This document shows, one piece after another, positions 8,651-18,090 of a stretch of 64,000 bases of DNA. The notes beneath the pieces were generated by a model. The model saw only the letters and a list, made by a program, of their open reading frames with translations, had not been told where the DNA came from and ran no database searches. Origin of the DNA: JAIOSM01 sp964593725 (GTDB taxonomy: Bacteria > Desulfobacterota > Desulfobacteria > Desulfobacterales > Desulfobacteraceae); contig CAZQJS010000012.1 in the NCBI GenBank assembly GCA_964593725.1, positions 9,006 through 73,005 of the forward strand, in the 5' to 3' direction. Both the position numbers and the translations under genes were made by a program. The stretch's first letter is position 1; every line of letters begins with the position of its first letter.

Positions 8651-9652
8651 ATGGGAAAATTAAAGCGGACATTTCTATCCATTTCAATAGCACTTGTATT
8701 GTTCCTGGTCGGCATTACAGGGTATGTGGCAATAGAGGGCTGGAGTATCCTTGATTCTGCATATATGACTGCAATAACAATCAGTACCGTGGGTTTTTCC
8801 GAAATAAATGAAATCAGCAGCCAGGGCAGACTGTTTACCATGTTTTTAATTTTTTTTGGTGTTGCCTACTATTTATACCTTGCAAGCGTGTTAATGCAGA
8901 CCATTATTGAAGGTGAGTTAATAGTTATACTTGGGAGAAGAAAATTGAACAACGCAATAAAAAGGCTTGATAATCATTACATAGTTTGCGGATATGGGCG
9001 GATTGGAAGAATTCTGTGCAATCTTATCCGGGAAGAGACATCAAATATTGTTGTCATTGAACAGGATAAGCTTCTTGTTCCGGTACTTGAAAACGATAAT
9101 ATCCTGTACATCCATGGGGATGCATCAGATGAGAGAATGATTGTAAGAGCCGGAATAAAAAAGGCAAAGGTCTTTATCGCAGCCCTGGCCACTGATGCAG
9201 CCAATGTTTTCCTTGTACTCACGGCAAGGCAGCTGAATCCTGAAATGTTGATCATGGCAAGAGCAAGCAATGAGAGCGTTAAACAAAAGCTTTTGATTGC
9301 CGGGGCTGATATCGTGGAATCACCGTATGATACCGGTGCTGCCTCCATGGGCTTAAAGCTTCTCAGACCAAATGTGAGTAACTTTCTTGATGTTGCAACA
9401 TCAAGATCAAAGGATGCAATTCAAATTGAAGAGTCCATTGTGGGAGTCAATTCAAAATATGCAAATGTTACCCTTAAGGATTCAGGTATCAGGCAGGAAT
9501 ATGATCTCATAATTATTGCCATTAAAAAAGAGAGTGGTGAGATGCTGTTTAACCCTTCCTTTGATACTATCATAGAGCCTGGAGGTACTATTATCTCCAT
9601 GGGCAAAACAGATGCACAAAATGAATTTCATAGAGAACTTAACAGGAATTAA
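8651..9652 (+). CDS. Two-TM potassium channel with RCK (TrkA-N/TrkA-C) domains
   Basis: The 333-residue protein has a first membrane helix (about 7-28), a pore loop with filter TVGFSE (46-51), a second helix (about 60-85), a cytoplasmic TrkA-N Rossmann domain starting at HYIVCGYGRIGR, and a C-terminal TrkA-C domain ending near GGTIISMG. This is the MthK/Kch-like architecture of NAD- or calcium-gated K+ channels. The filter has Phe in place of the usual Tyr and Ser-Glu in place of Gly-Asp, a variant seen in part of this family. It is monocistronic, convergent with the next gene. Confidence 0.88.
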   Translation: MGKLKRTFLSISIALVLFLVGITGYVAIEGWSILDSAYMTAITISTVGFSEINEISSQGRLFTMFLIFFGVAYYLYLASVLMQTIIEGELIVILGRRKLNNAIKRLDNHYIVCGYGRIGRILCNLIREETSNIVVIEQDKLLVPVLENDNILYIHGDASDERMIVRAGIKKAKVFIAALATDAANVFLVLTARQLNPEMLIMARASNESVKQKLLIAGADIVESPYDTGAASMGLKLLRPNVSNFLDVATSRSKDAIQIEESIVGVNSKYANVTLKDSGIRQEYDLIIIAIKKESGEMLFNPSFDTIIEPGGTIISMGKTDAQNEFHRELNRN

Positions 9653-9672
9653 TATTTGTCCGGGGATTGTTT

Positions 9673-10260
9673 TTATATCTTATAAATAATCCTTTTATCG
9701 GTTATTATGATATCAACAGTGTGTTTTTTTGAATCCATTTCAACATGATCAACAATCTGTTCTTCAAAGGCCAATGATACTTTTCGGCATGTTTCAGGCA
9801 GGCTTGTTATCAGTTTTAAGTAGAACTTATCACCGAATCCGAGACGTCCCCCCTTGTCATCAAAGGCAAGGCCCGGTATGATCGCAATGCTGACATCCTC
9901 CAGGGAAAATCTTTTACATTTGTCTGTGTCAGGTTCCAGAAAACCATTCTTGTTTTTAATAAGGTCCCTGCCATAATCACTTATTTTATATAGTTTTATT
10001 GTTTTCTGGGGGCCTGGATCGACTGGCAGTACAAGCCCTTTTTCAAATTTAAGAGCTTTTTTGATTATATTCTCAGTGGGAAACTCGTCGGCTTTTTGTG
10101 TGTATATAAAAGTAATATTTGATTCTATGAAATTTGCAAAGCCAAAAAGATTTGCTTCAATTTTATTTTGTTTTTCGGCCAGCTCCTCTGGAGAAAAGTT
10201 TTCAATGCTTTTTGTAACAGTCTCTAGAATATCTTCTTTTGCTTCTTTAATATCATCCAT
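9673..10260 (-). CDS. Divergent 5-formyltetrahydrofolate cyclo-ligase family protein
   Basis: The 195-residue protein matches the 5-FTHF cyclo-ligase fold: FIYTQKADEFPT, GLVLPV near the middle, and IPGLAFDDKGGRLGFG as the main signature. Family members convert 5-formyl-THF to 5,10-methenyl-THF with ATP. The copy is divergent: the usual GYYDR that follows the signature is DKFYLK here, and the N-terminal basic motif is poor. Activity is therefore uncertain, and it may be a family relative with another role. It is single on the minus strand, divergent from serS. Confidence 0.75.
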   Translation of the reverse strand: MDDIKEAKEDILETVTKSIENFSPEELAEKQNKIEANLFGFANFIESNITFIYTQKADEFPTENIIKKALKFEKGLVLPVDPGPQKTIKLYKISDYGRDLIKNKNGFLEPDTDKCKRFSLEDVSIAIIPGLAFDDKGGRLGFGDKFYLKLITSLPETCRKVSLAFEEQIVDHVEMDSKKHTVDIIITDKRIIYKI

Positions 10261-10343
10261 AATTACTTCCTTAATTTTATGACAAAAATATTATTTTAGT
10301 TAATATTATACACAGGTTATAAATTGTCAATACTCAATAATTA

Positions 10344-10372
10344 TTGACTGTTTGAAACTCGCGTGGTATTTG
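10344..10372 (+). promoter_or_regulatory. Candidate promoter of serS
   Basis: TTGACT (10344-10349), a 17-bp spacer ending in TGG, and TATTTG (10367-10372) form a plausible sigma-70 promoter. Transcription would begin near 10380. This is downstream of the earliest possible ATG (10377) and so supports the serS start at 10434. A perfect 12-bp palindrome CAATAATTATTG overlaps the upstream side of the -35 box. Confidence 0.45.
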
Positions 10373-10433
10373 GATTATGGCAGAGAAATATTTTGTGATT
10401 ATAATTGGAAATTTAAAGAAGAGTTTAACTGAT

Positions 10434-11717
10434 ATGCTTGATTTAAAATATGTAAGAGAAAACTTAGATATAGTTGAAAAAGCGGTGCAAAAACGCGGTG
10501 GAAATGCTGATTTTACATGGTTTTCCAGGGTTGAAAAAGAGCGAAGAAATGTTCTCCAGGAGATTGAAACCCTTAGAAATAATAGAAATATAGCATCTGA
10601 TAAAATTGCTGAAATGAAAAAAGCAGGTGAAGATGCAAAGCCAATGATTGAGAAAACACGTGAAGTTTCAGATAAGATAAAAGAGCTTGAAAAAATACTT
10701 TCTGAAGTTGAAACAAAGATTACTGATTTTTTAATAACTATTCCCAACATACCCCATCCTGATGTGCCAGTGGGCAGAGATGAAGAAGATAATATCCTTT
10801 TAAAAAAGCATGGGACACCCTTAACCTTTGATTTTGAGATTAAATCACATTGGGAAATAGGTGAAAACCTTGGAATTCTAGATTTTACAAGGGCAGCAAA
10901 GCTTGCCGGATCACGGTTTCCACTCTATTTCGGCAGCGGAGCAAAGCTTGAAAGAGCACTTATCAGCTTTATGCTTGATATCCACATTAATGAACATGGT
11001 TACAGAGAGATCCTTCCTCCCTTGCTTGTTAACAGCAGAACCATGACAGGAACGGGTCAGCTGCCTAAATTTGAAGAGGATCTTTTCAAGCTCCAGGGAC
11101 TTGATTACTATTTAATACCAACCTCGGAAGTGCCCATGGCAAATATTTATGCAAATGAGATAATAGATGAGGGCAGACTTCCCATAAAATTTACGGCATT
11201 TACGCCATGTTTCAGATCAGAGGCAGGTTCCTATGGGCGTGATACCAAAGGGCTTATACGCCAGCATCAATTCAATAAAGTTGAGCTTGTGAAATACACA
11301 ACGCCTGATACTTCCTATGATGAACTTGAATCTTTGCTCTTAAATGCAGAAACAATTCTTCAAAGGCTTGAACTGCCATATCAAGTTGTAACTCTCTGTT
11401 CAGGAGACCTTGGGTTTGCAGCCTCAAAAACCTATGATATAGAAGTCTGGATGCCGGGCCAGGATAAATACAGGGAAATATCTTCCTGCAGTAATTGTGA
11501 AACATTCCAGGCAAAAAGAGCAGGGATAAAATATAGAAAACAGGGGCAGAAAAAGCCTGAATTCGTGCATACACTGAATGGCTCAGGACTCGCAGTGGGC
11601 AGAACCTTTGCAGCATTGCTTGAAAATTTTCAGCAGCCTGATGGATCTGTTGCAATTCCAGAGGCACTGCAACCATACATGGGAGGTCAGAAAGTAATCA
11701 AAAATGAAAATCAGTGA
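10434..11717 (+). CDS. serS: Seryl-tRNA synthetase
   Basis: This cytoplasmic class II synthetase charges tRNA-Ser (and tRNA-Sec if present) with serine. From the ATG at 10434 the protein has 427 residues and starts MLDLKYVREN, the usual family N-terminus. An upstream in-frame ATG at 10377 would add 19 atypical residues and lies in front of the likely transcription start. The N-terminal coiled-coil arm (about 25-105) is followed by the catalytic core with motif 2 (CFRSEAGSYGRDTKGLIRQH) and motif 3 (GLAVGRTFAALLEN). Its last 14 bp overlap thrC, so the two are co-transcribed. Confidence 0.96.
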   Translation: MLDLKYVRENLDIVEKAVQKRGGNADFTWFSRVEKERRNVLQEIETLRNNRNIASDKIAEMKKAGEDAKPMIEKTREVSDKIKELEKILSEVETKITDFLITIPNIPHPDVPVGRDEEDNILLKKHGTPLTFDFEIKSHWEIGENLGILDFTRAAKLAGSRFPLYFGSGAKLERALISFMLDIHINEHGYREILPPLLVNSRTMTGTGQLPKFEEDLFKLQGLDYYLIPTSEVPMANIYANEIIDEGRLPIKFTAFTPCFRSEAGSYGRDTKGLIRQHQFNKVELVKYTTPDTSYDELESLLLNAETILQRLELPYQVVTLCSGDLGFAASKTYDIEVWMPGQDKYREISSCSNCETFQAKRAGIKYRKQGQKKPEFVHTLNGSGLAVGRTFAALLENFQQPDGSVAIPEALQPYMGGQKVIKNENQ

Positions 11718-13206
11718 TTTCCCCCCAGACATTCAAAGTTTTATTGTCCCGGAACCAACAGGTGAATTGTTCTATAAATGCCTTGGATGTTCAAGTGAAT
11801 TTTCCATAAACAAACCTTTATATGTATGCCCTGAATGCAGTCAGGTATTATTAATCTATGACAGGAATGCAGAAAAGCTTAAAGATATTCCTGGAACAAC
11901 ATGGCAGAGAATTTTTGATTTTAGAAAATCTCTTAAAACAGAGGCTTTTAAAGGAATTTACAGGTTCCATGAATTTACAGGCTCTTGTATTCCAGAAGAT
12001 TCCATTGTCTTTCTGGGAGAGGGTAATACACCAATGATTGAAGCCAATTCAAGGCTCAAAGAAGAAGCCGGCATAAGATTTTTCTATAAAAATGATGGCC
12101 AGAACCCCAGCGGCTCCTTTAAAGACAGAGGCATGGCAAGTGCCATGTCAAATATTAAATATTTAATGGATAAGGGGTTTGTATCTGAAATAATTGCTGT
12201 GTGCGCATCAACCGGGGATACATCGGCAGCAGCAGCCCTTTATGCTTCTTATCTCCAGCCCGGGATTAAGTCAGCAGTGCTTCTTCCCCATAACAAGGTT
12301 ACTCCCCAGCAGCTTTCCCAGCCCCTGGGCAGTGGAGCACAGGTATTTGAAATACCGGGTGTATTTGATGACTGTATGAAAATCGTTGAACATTTATCTG
12401 AAAAATATTCTGTTGTGTTGCTCAATTCAAAAAATCCATGGCGTATCCTTGGGCAGGAATCCTATGCCTATGAGATTGCCCAGGATTTTGATTATGTTAT
12501 GGAAGATAAGGTCATTGTTGTACCTGTGGGGAATGCAGGGAATATTTCTGCCATTATGAATGGATTTATCAAATTTTTTGAAACAGGCATTATAAATGCT
12601 CTGCCAAAAATCGTTGGAGTACAATCGGAACATGCCGACCCTGTGTTCAGGTATTATAAACAAAGGGAAGATAAGAGAGAATTTAAACCTGTAACAGTGA
12701 AACCAAGTGTTGCCCAGGCAGCCATGATTGGAAATCCAGTATCCATGCCCCGGGTTATATATCTTACAAAAAAATACAATAAACTTGCCTGCAAAGAGCG
12801 TGTGTTTTTTGTGAATGTTAAAGAACAATCAATTATGGAGTGGTATCTCAAGGCCAACCAGAACGGTCATATTACATGCACCCAGGGTGGTGAATCCCTT
12901 GCAGGCCTGGTAAAAGCAGTAAAGAATAAAATAGTGTCCACAAGTGAAACTGCTGTGGTTGATGCCACAGCCCATGCCTTGAAATTTTCCAGTTTTCAGA
13001 ACCTCTATTTTGAACAAAACATGCCAGAAGAATTTAATATTAAGCATAATATTGATTTTATAAATCTGCCATGCCTTGTTATGCCTGAAAAGGGTATGGC
13101 TGTTCCCTCCCAGAAAAACAGGCTTAATCCTGATGAGTTTAAGGATTTTGTTACAGATATATCGAGAAAAATTGCTAACAAATTGAAATTAAAAGGTATA
13201 TTATGA
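11704..13206 (+). CDS. thrC: Threonine synthase
   Basis: The 500-residue PLP enzyme converts O-phosphohomoserine to threonine, the last step of the pathway. The N-terminus carries a Cys4 ribbon (CLGC at about 24-27 and CPEC at about 39-42). The PLP lysine lies in NPSGSFKDRG. The body contains CASTGDTSAAAALYASY and the glycine-rich phosphate loop VGNAGNISA. The length is at the upper end of the family. It overlaps serS by 14 bp and the next gene by 4 bp (ATGA at 13203-13206), so serS-thrC-LysM gene form one coupled unit although their functions differ. Confidence 0.93.
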   Translation: MKISDFPPDIQSFIVPEPTGELFYKCLGCSSEFSINKPLYVCPECSQVLLIYDRNAEKLKDIPGTTWQRIFDFRKSLKTEAFKGIYRFHEFTGSCIPEDSIVFLGEGNTPMIEANSRLKEEAGIRFFYKNDGQNPSGSFKDRGMASAMSNIKYLMDKGFVSEIIAVCASTGDTSAAAALYASYLQPGIKSAVLLPHNKVTPQQLSQPLGSGAQVFEIPGVFDDCMKIVEHLSEKYSVVLLNSKNPWRILGQESYAYEIAQDFDYVMEDKVIVVPVGNAGNISAIMNGFIKFFETGIINALPKIVGVQSEHADPVFRYYKQREDKREFKPVTVKPSVAQAAMIGNPVSMPRVIYLTKKYNKLACKERVFFVNVKEQSIMEWYLKANQNGHITCTQGGESLAGLVKAVKNKIVSTSETAVVDATAHALKFSSFQNLYFEQNMPEEFNIKHNIDFINLPCLVMPEKGMAVPSQKNRLNPDEFKDFVTDISRKIANKLKLKGIL

Positions 13207-14669
13207 TTAGTATTTCAAACAGATTAGTTTTTTCAGCCATGGTCTTTATATGTTTGTTTTTGATCGGTTTTGGTGTACAGGTATCAAAAGCATCTGAAGT
13301 TGGTATTAAAACATCTTATAAACAATATAAAGTTTATGAGTATAAAGGAGAAAAGATTTTATGTGAGCCCTATGTTGTTCAAAAAAATGACTGGCTGTAT
13401 AAAATCTTTAGAAGAAAGGGAGTAATCTCCACAGATAATTTCCCTCTGTTTATTGATATTTTCAGTAATATCAATCCGGATGTAAGCAACATAGATGTAA
13501 TAGAACCGGGAGAGTCCATATTAATTCCTCTTCGTAAAATTACAGAGGACGATTACAAAGAAAAAGAGCCTGGAATTGTACAGGTTCCGGTTCTGAATTA
13601 TGCCGATGTACCGGAAACATTTAAACCCTATGTCTCAAAACATCAAGTTAAACAGGGAGAATTTGTATCTACCCTTCTTGATAAACAGTTTCTTAATAAA
13701 GATGGCAGCATATCCAAGCAGGGATTAAAGGCCTTTAAAATTGCTAACCCGGGCATTAAAAATATTGATCTGATTTATGAGGGGTCATCCATATTCCTGC
13801 CTGATCCAGAGCTTCTTTCCCAGCCGTGGTTTCAGTCCCTTTTTGCAAAAAAGAGCGACAGGTTGAATATTCACCGGGCAAAAGTGAAGAGCAAAAAAGA
13901 GAGAGCTTTGAAAATCACTGAATATCAAAATGCAGAATTAAAAAAATATGCCTCTTTAATCGGTGGTACGCTTGCTTCCAGTGGTAATTACTATTTTCCA
14001 GATAAGACCAATAATACAATGTCAAAAATTGATTTATCAGTAACACCGGTAATAAAGCTTGCAAACGGGCAGAAAATTCTGTTGATTCCTGAAGGTGTTT
14101 ATAATAAGAACATAATTGAAGCTCTTAAAACACGCTGGGAAAATGTCAAAATCCAGAAAATTTCTGAGGCAATTGCTGATTACAAAGAAAAACAGGTACT
14201 GTCAAATAAAATTCCATTAAAAGAGTTTAAGAAATTTATCAAGGAACTGTTATCCATAGCTGATTTCAAGTACTTGCAGGATGAAAGTATTAAATTTAAA
14301 TTCAACTCAATTCCGATGAATGCAGCCGTGGGCAGGATCAAACGGGCAAATCAGCCTGATCTTCTGCTTGATTTTGGCAATATTATAGGTGATGCTTTTA
14401 ATGCAATAAAAGAACAGGGAAATGATATAATTTCCCTTGAACCGGAAAAGGGAAAGATCAAAGCTGCCGGAAAATTATTTAAACACCTTGGCATTGCCTC
14501 AGTTCATAACCCCTCTTTTCTCATGGGGAAGAAAGTTCTGACTGTAGAGGGTATATATGTATCAGAACTTGAACCAGAGATTCTGATTACAAAAGAAAAG
14601 CTGCCTGAAAAAACCATTGAGTTTTTAAAAAATAAGAATATAAATAAAAATATTAAATTTTTATATTAA
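13203..14669 (+). CDS. Exported protein with two LysM-like segments
   Basis: The 488-residue protein starts with an N-terminal membrane/signal segment (about 8-29). Two LysM-like stretches follow. The first is YVVQKNDWLYKIFRRKG...NINPDVSNIDVIEPGESILIP and the second is KHQVKQGEFVSTLLDKQF...ANPGIKNIDLIYEGSSIFLP. LysM domains bind peptidoglycan, so a periplasmic, wall-bound protein is likely. The C-terminal 270 residues are not recognised. It is coupled to thrC by ATGA and followed 27 bp later by a PilF-like TPR lipoprotein. A link to the neighbouring pilus genes is possible but unproven. Confidence 0.75.
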   Translation: MISISNRLVFSAMVFICLFLIGFGVQVSKASEVGIKTSYKQYKVYEYKGEKILCEPYVVQKNDWLYKIFRRKGVISTDNFPLFIDIFSNINPDVSNIDVIEPGESILIPLRKITEDDYKEKEPGIVQVPVLNYADVPETFKPYVSKHQVKQGEFVSTLLDKQFLNKDGSISKQGLKAFKIANPGIKNIDLIYEGSSIFLPDPELLSQPWFQSLFAKKSDRLNIHRAKVKSKKERALKITEYQNAELKKYASLIGGTLASSGNYYFPDKTNNTMSKIDLSVTPVIKLANGQKILLIPEGVYNKNIIEALKTRWENVKIQKISEAIADYKEKQVLSNKIPLKEFKKFIKELLSIADFKYLQDESIKFKFNSIPMNAAVGRIKRANQPDLLLDFGNIIGDAFNAIKEQGNDIISLEPEKGKIKAAGKLFKHLGIASVHNPSFLMGKKVLTVEGIYVSELEPEILITKEKLPEKTIEFLKNKNINKNIKFLY

Positions 14670-14696
14670 TATAAAGTCTTTAGGAGATTAAAACTT

Positions 14697-15461
14697 ATGA
14701 AAAATTTCTTTTTTGCAGTGATTTGCCTTTTAGTGCTGGCCTTTGGTATATCCTCATCCTGTGTGTCTTCATCAGAAACTAAAATAAAAAATAAAAAAAT
14801 TGCCCAGGCTGTCTACCAGGAAGGAAAAGTTTATTTTGAGCAGAAAAGATACTCAACAGCCCTTGCAAAATTCCTTGAAGCTGAAAAAACAATTTCAGAT
14901 GATCAGTTTCTTCAATATGATATTGGAATTACCTATATGATAAATAAGAGGTATGATCTTGCAGAAAAATTTTTTAAAAAAGCTTTAGATATACAAAAAG
15001 AGTTCATGCCTGCCATGAATGGTCTTGGTGCAGCATACCTTGAACAAAAAAAGCTGGACAAAGCCATTGAGTGTTTTAAAATGTGTATTGACAGTTTGTT
15101 ATATGCAACTCCCCATTATGCCCTTGCCAATTTAGGATGGGCTTATTTAGGGAAAAAAGATTATGCCCTTGCATCGGATTATTTTTTAAAAGCATTGAAA
15201 AAAGTTCCGGGATACCCAAGGGCCCTGCACGGTTTTGTCACAGTCAGTTTAGAGACAAACAGGGAATACCTTGCCCTGAAAAAACTTGATAAAGCAGTAA
15301 AAAAGCACCCTGATTCAATGATTATTCATTATGACTATGCAAGAATATTTGAAAAAACAGGGCAGTATCAACAGGCAAGGAAACACTGGGAAAAGGTTAT
15401 TGATCTTGCTCCGGATGAGTCTAACTTTATGGCAGAAGCGGAAAGCAGATTAAGAAAATAA
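14697..15461 (+). CDS. TPR lipoprotein, PilF/PilW-like
   Basis: The 254-residue protein has a lipoprotein-type signal (hydrophobic 4-18, then SSSC). About five tetratricopeptide repeats follow across residues 38-250 (for example AVYQEGKVYFEQKRYSTAL and PAMNGLGAAYLEQKKLDKAI). Size, lipobox and TPR content match PilF/PilW, the pilotin-like lipoprotein that helps PilQ multimerise in the outer membrane. The convergent neighbour is pilQ, which supports the idea. The assignment is not certain, because TPR lipoproteins are common and it shares its transcript with thrC and the LysM gene. Confidence 0.72.
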   Translation: MKNFFFAVICLLVLAFGISSSCVSSSETKIKNKKIAQAVYQEGKVYFEQKRYSTALAKFLEAEKTISDDQFLQYDIGITYMINKRYDLAEKFFKKALDIQKEFMPAMNGLGAAYLEQKKLDKAIECFKMCIDSLLYATPHYALANLGWAYLGKKDYALASDYFLKALKKVPGYPRALHGFVTVSLETNREYLALKKLDKAVKKHPDSMIIHYDYARIFEKTGQYQQARKHWEKVIDLAPDESNFMAEAESRLRK

Positions 15462-15490
15462 TCATAAAGATAAATAAAGATATAAAGTAA

Positions 15491-15543
15491 AAAAAGCCCC
15501 CCTCTCTTTTGTCATTGACTTTTAAAAGAGAGGGGGGCTTTTT
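15491..15543. terminator. Strong bidirectional terminator
   Basis: A perfect 20-bp inverted repeat (arms 15491-15510 and 15524-15543) with a 13-nt loop has a GC-rich centre (GCCCCCCTCTC) and runs of A and T at its ends. It therefore reads as a rho-independent terminator on both strands. It separates the convergent TPR lipoprotein gene and pilQ. Confidence 0.93.
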
Positions 15544-15558
15544 ATATTTTATATGGGT

Positions 15559-18090
15559 TTAATCTAATGTTTGATTTGATATATCAAGACCATTTCTTCT
15601 CTGCTTCAGCTGGACAATGGTTGGTGTGATGAAAATCAGTAGCTCCTGCTTGTCAGCTGTATTAAGATCAGTTCTAATAAGACGTCCCAGTAATGGTATA
15701 TTCATTAGATAGGGAAATCCTTTTTTAGTTTTTGTCTTTTTTGACTTAAGTACACCACCAATGACAACAGTGTCATTGTTATTCACAAGCAGAGTGGTTG
15801 TTGTCTCATTGGTCGCAAGTGCAGGTGCAGCACTGCCTGTTGACATGGTTGCAATTTCATTTTTTGTAAGATGTATCTCAAGTGAAATACGCCTGTCCGG
15901 TGTTACATGGGGGGTTACCTCAAGAAGCAGGTCAATATTTTTATAAGCAGTTGTAGTATTGCCGTCTCCATCATTGATATTATAGGGGAATTCCACTCCC
16001 TGCTTGATTGTTGCTTTAATATTATCAAGGGTTAAGATTTTTGGTGAAGATATAACCTCAACATCTCCCTTGGATTCGGCAGCGTTGAGAGTTGTTGTCA
16101 GGTAGGATAACCCTCCGTCTCTGACGCCAAAGGCTTGATCTACAAGGTGGTTAAATGTAAAACTCATGGCCTGTTTGGGGGCTGCTGCCGGAGCATTAAG
16201 GGATACTTCGTACTGATCACCCGGAGCAGTTGTTGCTCCTTCATTAAAACCAAAATTTGCACCAAGGCCAAGGTTCCTTGAAAAGTTTTTATTTGCCTCT
16301 ACAATTTTTGCACTTATCATAATCTGGGGTGTAACATTATCAAGCGTATAAATTAGCTCCCTTGCCTTAATAATTTTTTCTTTTGTATCGGTGATGATGA
16401 TCATATTGGTACGTTTGTCAACCGTTACAGATCCACGTTTTGGAGTCAGAATTTTCTGTATATGGGGCATAATATCCGATGCTGCATCAGCATAATTGAT
16501 CGGAATATATTCGGTCTCCATGGGCTGGAATGATTGCTGTGCTTCTCTGGCCTTTTGCATGGCTTTATATTTAGCCTGCTGCTGTGTTGCCTCCTGGGCC
16601 AATGTTGCCCTGGTTGCTATTCGTATAACATTGCCCTGTTCTGTTTTATCAAGCTGATTCATTGCAAGTACAAGGTCAAGGACCTGATCCCACGGGATTG
16701 GATTGTCAAGGGTTAAGGTTACACTGCCGGTTACATTTTTATCAATGGCAAAATTTTTATTGCTGATACTGCTCAGAATTCTGAAAACATTTTTAATATC
16801 AGTCTCATAGAAATCAAGTTTAATCTTTTCTCCTGTATATTTTTTTTGATAGAGGGAAGGTTCTTCATATCTCTGCGGCTCCCTTTTAGTAGTTGTTCCC
16901 ATGGCCGTAGATCTTTTAACAGAAGGAGAAGTTTTTACCCTGGAACCTTTTGCTGGTGTAAAATTGGTTCTGGCAATTTTTTTATTTTTTTCATCAGAAG
17001 AACTGTTTGCAGCTTTATTTTTATTAAGTGTGTTTTCCCGGGTCAGGTTGTTATCAGTTAAGTCGTTATCAGAGGATATGTCTTCATTATTTATAACTCT
17101 TTCAGATGCACTCTTATCTGCTTTTGTAAATTTCGGAGGTTCAATGCTGGACGGTTCAAAGCGAATAGTAAGTACATTATTGTCCTGGATAACGTGGTAT
17201 GGGACTTTTTCACGCATACTGATTTCAATTTTTGAATTGCGGCTCTTTCTCACTTTTTTTAAAGGTAAAATTTTATAAACAGCTGATTTGAAATATTTTG
17301 TTTCAAATGGACGTCTATGCCTGCGGGGGATATTTGTCCGGTAAAGGTTCAGATATAGTATCCCTTTTTTACCCTTGGAAAAGTCATATCTGACTGGATG
17401 GGAAGTAGTTATGGTAAGTTCAGTATATCCTTCATCTTCAACGTTAAATTCAATATCAGAAACATTGGCCATGCTTTTTGGAATGATTACTTTTTTGGAA
17501 CTTAAGGATTTCTTATTGTTTGAATTTTTTACTTTAGGCTTATCGTTTTTTGTAATTTTCCCGGTTCCGCCGGCAATACTGACTTTTAAACTGCTGCCTT
17601 GTTTTTTAATGGAATAGGGCAGATCCTGATTGAGCAGAATTTCAATTTTTGCTGTGTTTTTCTCTTTATCTGCATAGGATGGAATTATATTGCTGACACT
17701 TCCTTTATCTGACACAATGGATGTGATTTTCTCATCTAATGTGGTATCAGGCAGATAAATTGCAATACCAAAGGGAAATGCCTGTTTAATGGATGTGTAT
17801 TTCAGTTCTTTGTTTCCTTTGATAATTACCTGAACGGATTTTTGCTTTTGAACCAGTTCAACTTTATTAATTATTCTGTTGTTCTTTGTCTGTTTTTTTA
17901 CAATTTTTTTGTCTGCTTTTGTATCATTGCCGGTTTTACCGGATACAGCAGTGCCTGGGTCTTGTTTTTTTTGTTCTTGTTTTGCAGCGCAGCCTGGAAA
18001 GATAAAAAGTCCCAATAGAGTAAAGCATACTATTATCACACATACATTTTTCAATTGATTCTTTAATAATTGTCGCATATTTTTACCCAT
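15559..18090 (-). CDS. pilQ: Type IV pilus secretin PilQ
   Basis: The 843-residue protein forms the outer-membrane ring through which the pilus passes. It has a signal with a lipobox-like PGC near residue 34, AMIN-type domains in the first 330 residues (IEFNVEDEGYTELTI), a linker rich in Ser, Thr and Lys, an STN/N0 domain (ISLDFYETDIKNVFRIL-like segment), an N1 domain (VTVDKRTNMIIITDT) and the secretin core (VEVISSPKILTLDN, VIGGVLKSK, KGFPYLMNIPLLGRL). The 8-bp overlap with pilP depends on the ATG at 18090; a second ATG four codons later would remove it. It is the last gene of pilMNOPQ. Confidence 0.95.
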   Translation of the reverse strand: MGKNMRQLLKNQLKNVCVIIVCFTLLGLFIFPGCAAKQEQKKQDPGTAVSGKTGNDTKADKKIVKKQTKNNRIINKVELVQKQKSVQVIIKGNKELKYTSIKQAFPFGIAIYLPDTTLDEKITSIVSDKGSVSNIIPSYADKEKNTAKIEILLNQDLPYSIKKQGSSLKVSIAGGTGKITKNDKPKVKNSNNKKSLSSKKVIIPKSMANVSDIEFNVEDEGYTELTITTSHPVRYDFSKGKKGILYLNLYRTNIPRRHRRPFETKYFKSAVYKILPLKKVRKSRNSKIEISMREKVPYHVIQDNNVLTIRFEPSSIEPPKFTKADKSASERVINNEDISSDNDLTDNNLTRENTLNKNKAANSSSDEKNKKIARTNFTPAKGSRVKTSPSVKRSTAMGTTTKREPQRYEEPSLYQKKYTGEKIKLDFYETDIKNVFRILSSISNKNFAIDKNVTGSVTLTLDNPIPWDQVLDLVLAMNQLDKTEQGNVIRIATRATLAQEATQQQAKYKAMQKAREAQQSFQPMETEYIPINYADAASDIMPHIQKILTPKRGSVTVDKRTNMIIITDTKEKIIKARELIYTLDNVTPQIMISAKIVEANKNFSRNLGLGANFGFNEGATTAPGDQYEVSLNAPAAAPKQAMSFTFNHLVDQAFGVRDGGLSYLTTTLNAAESKGDVEVISSPKILTLDNIKATIKQGVEFPYNINDGDGNTTTAYKNIDLLLEVTPHVTPDRRISLEIHLTKNEIATMSTGSAAPALATNETTTTLLVNNNDTVVIGGVLKSKKTKTKKGFPYLMNIPLLGRLIRTDLNTADKQELLIFITPTIVQLKQRRNGLDISNQTLD

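Noticed and set aside
10377..10433. Upstream extension of serS
   Set aside because: The extra 19 residues are atypical for seryl-tRNA synthetases and lie before the likely transcription start.
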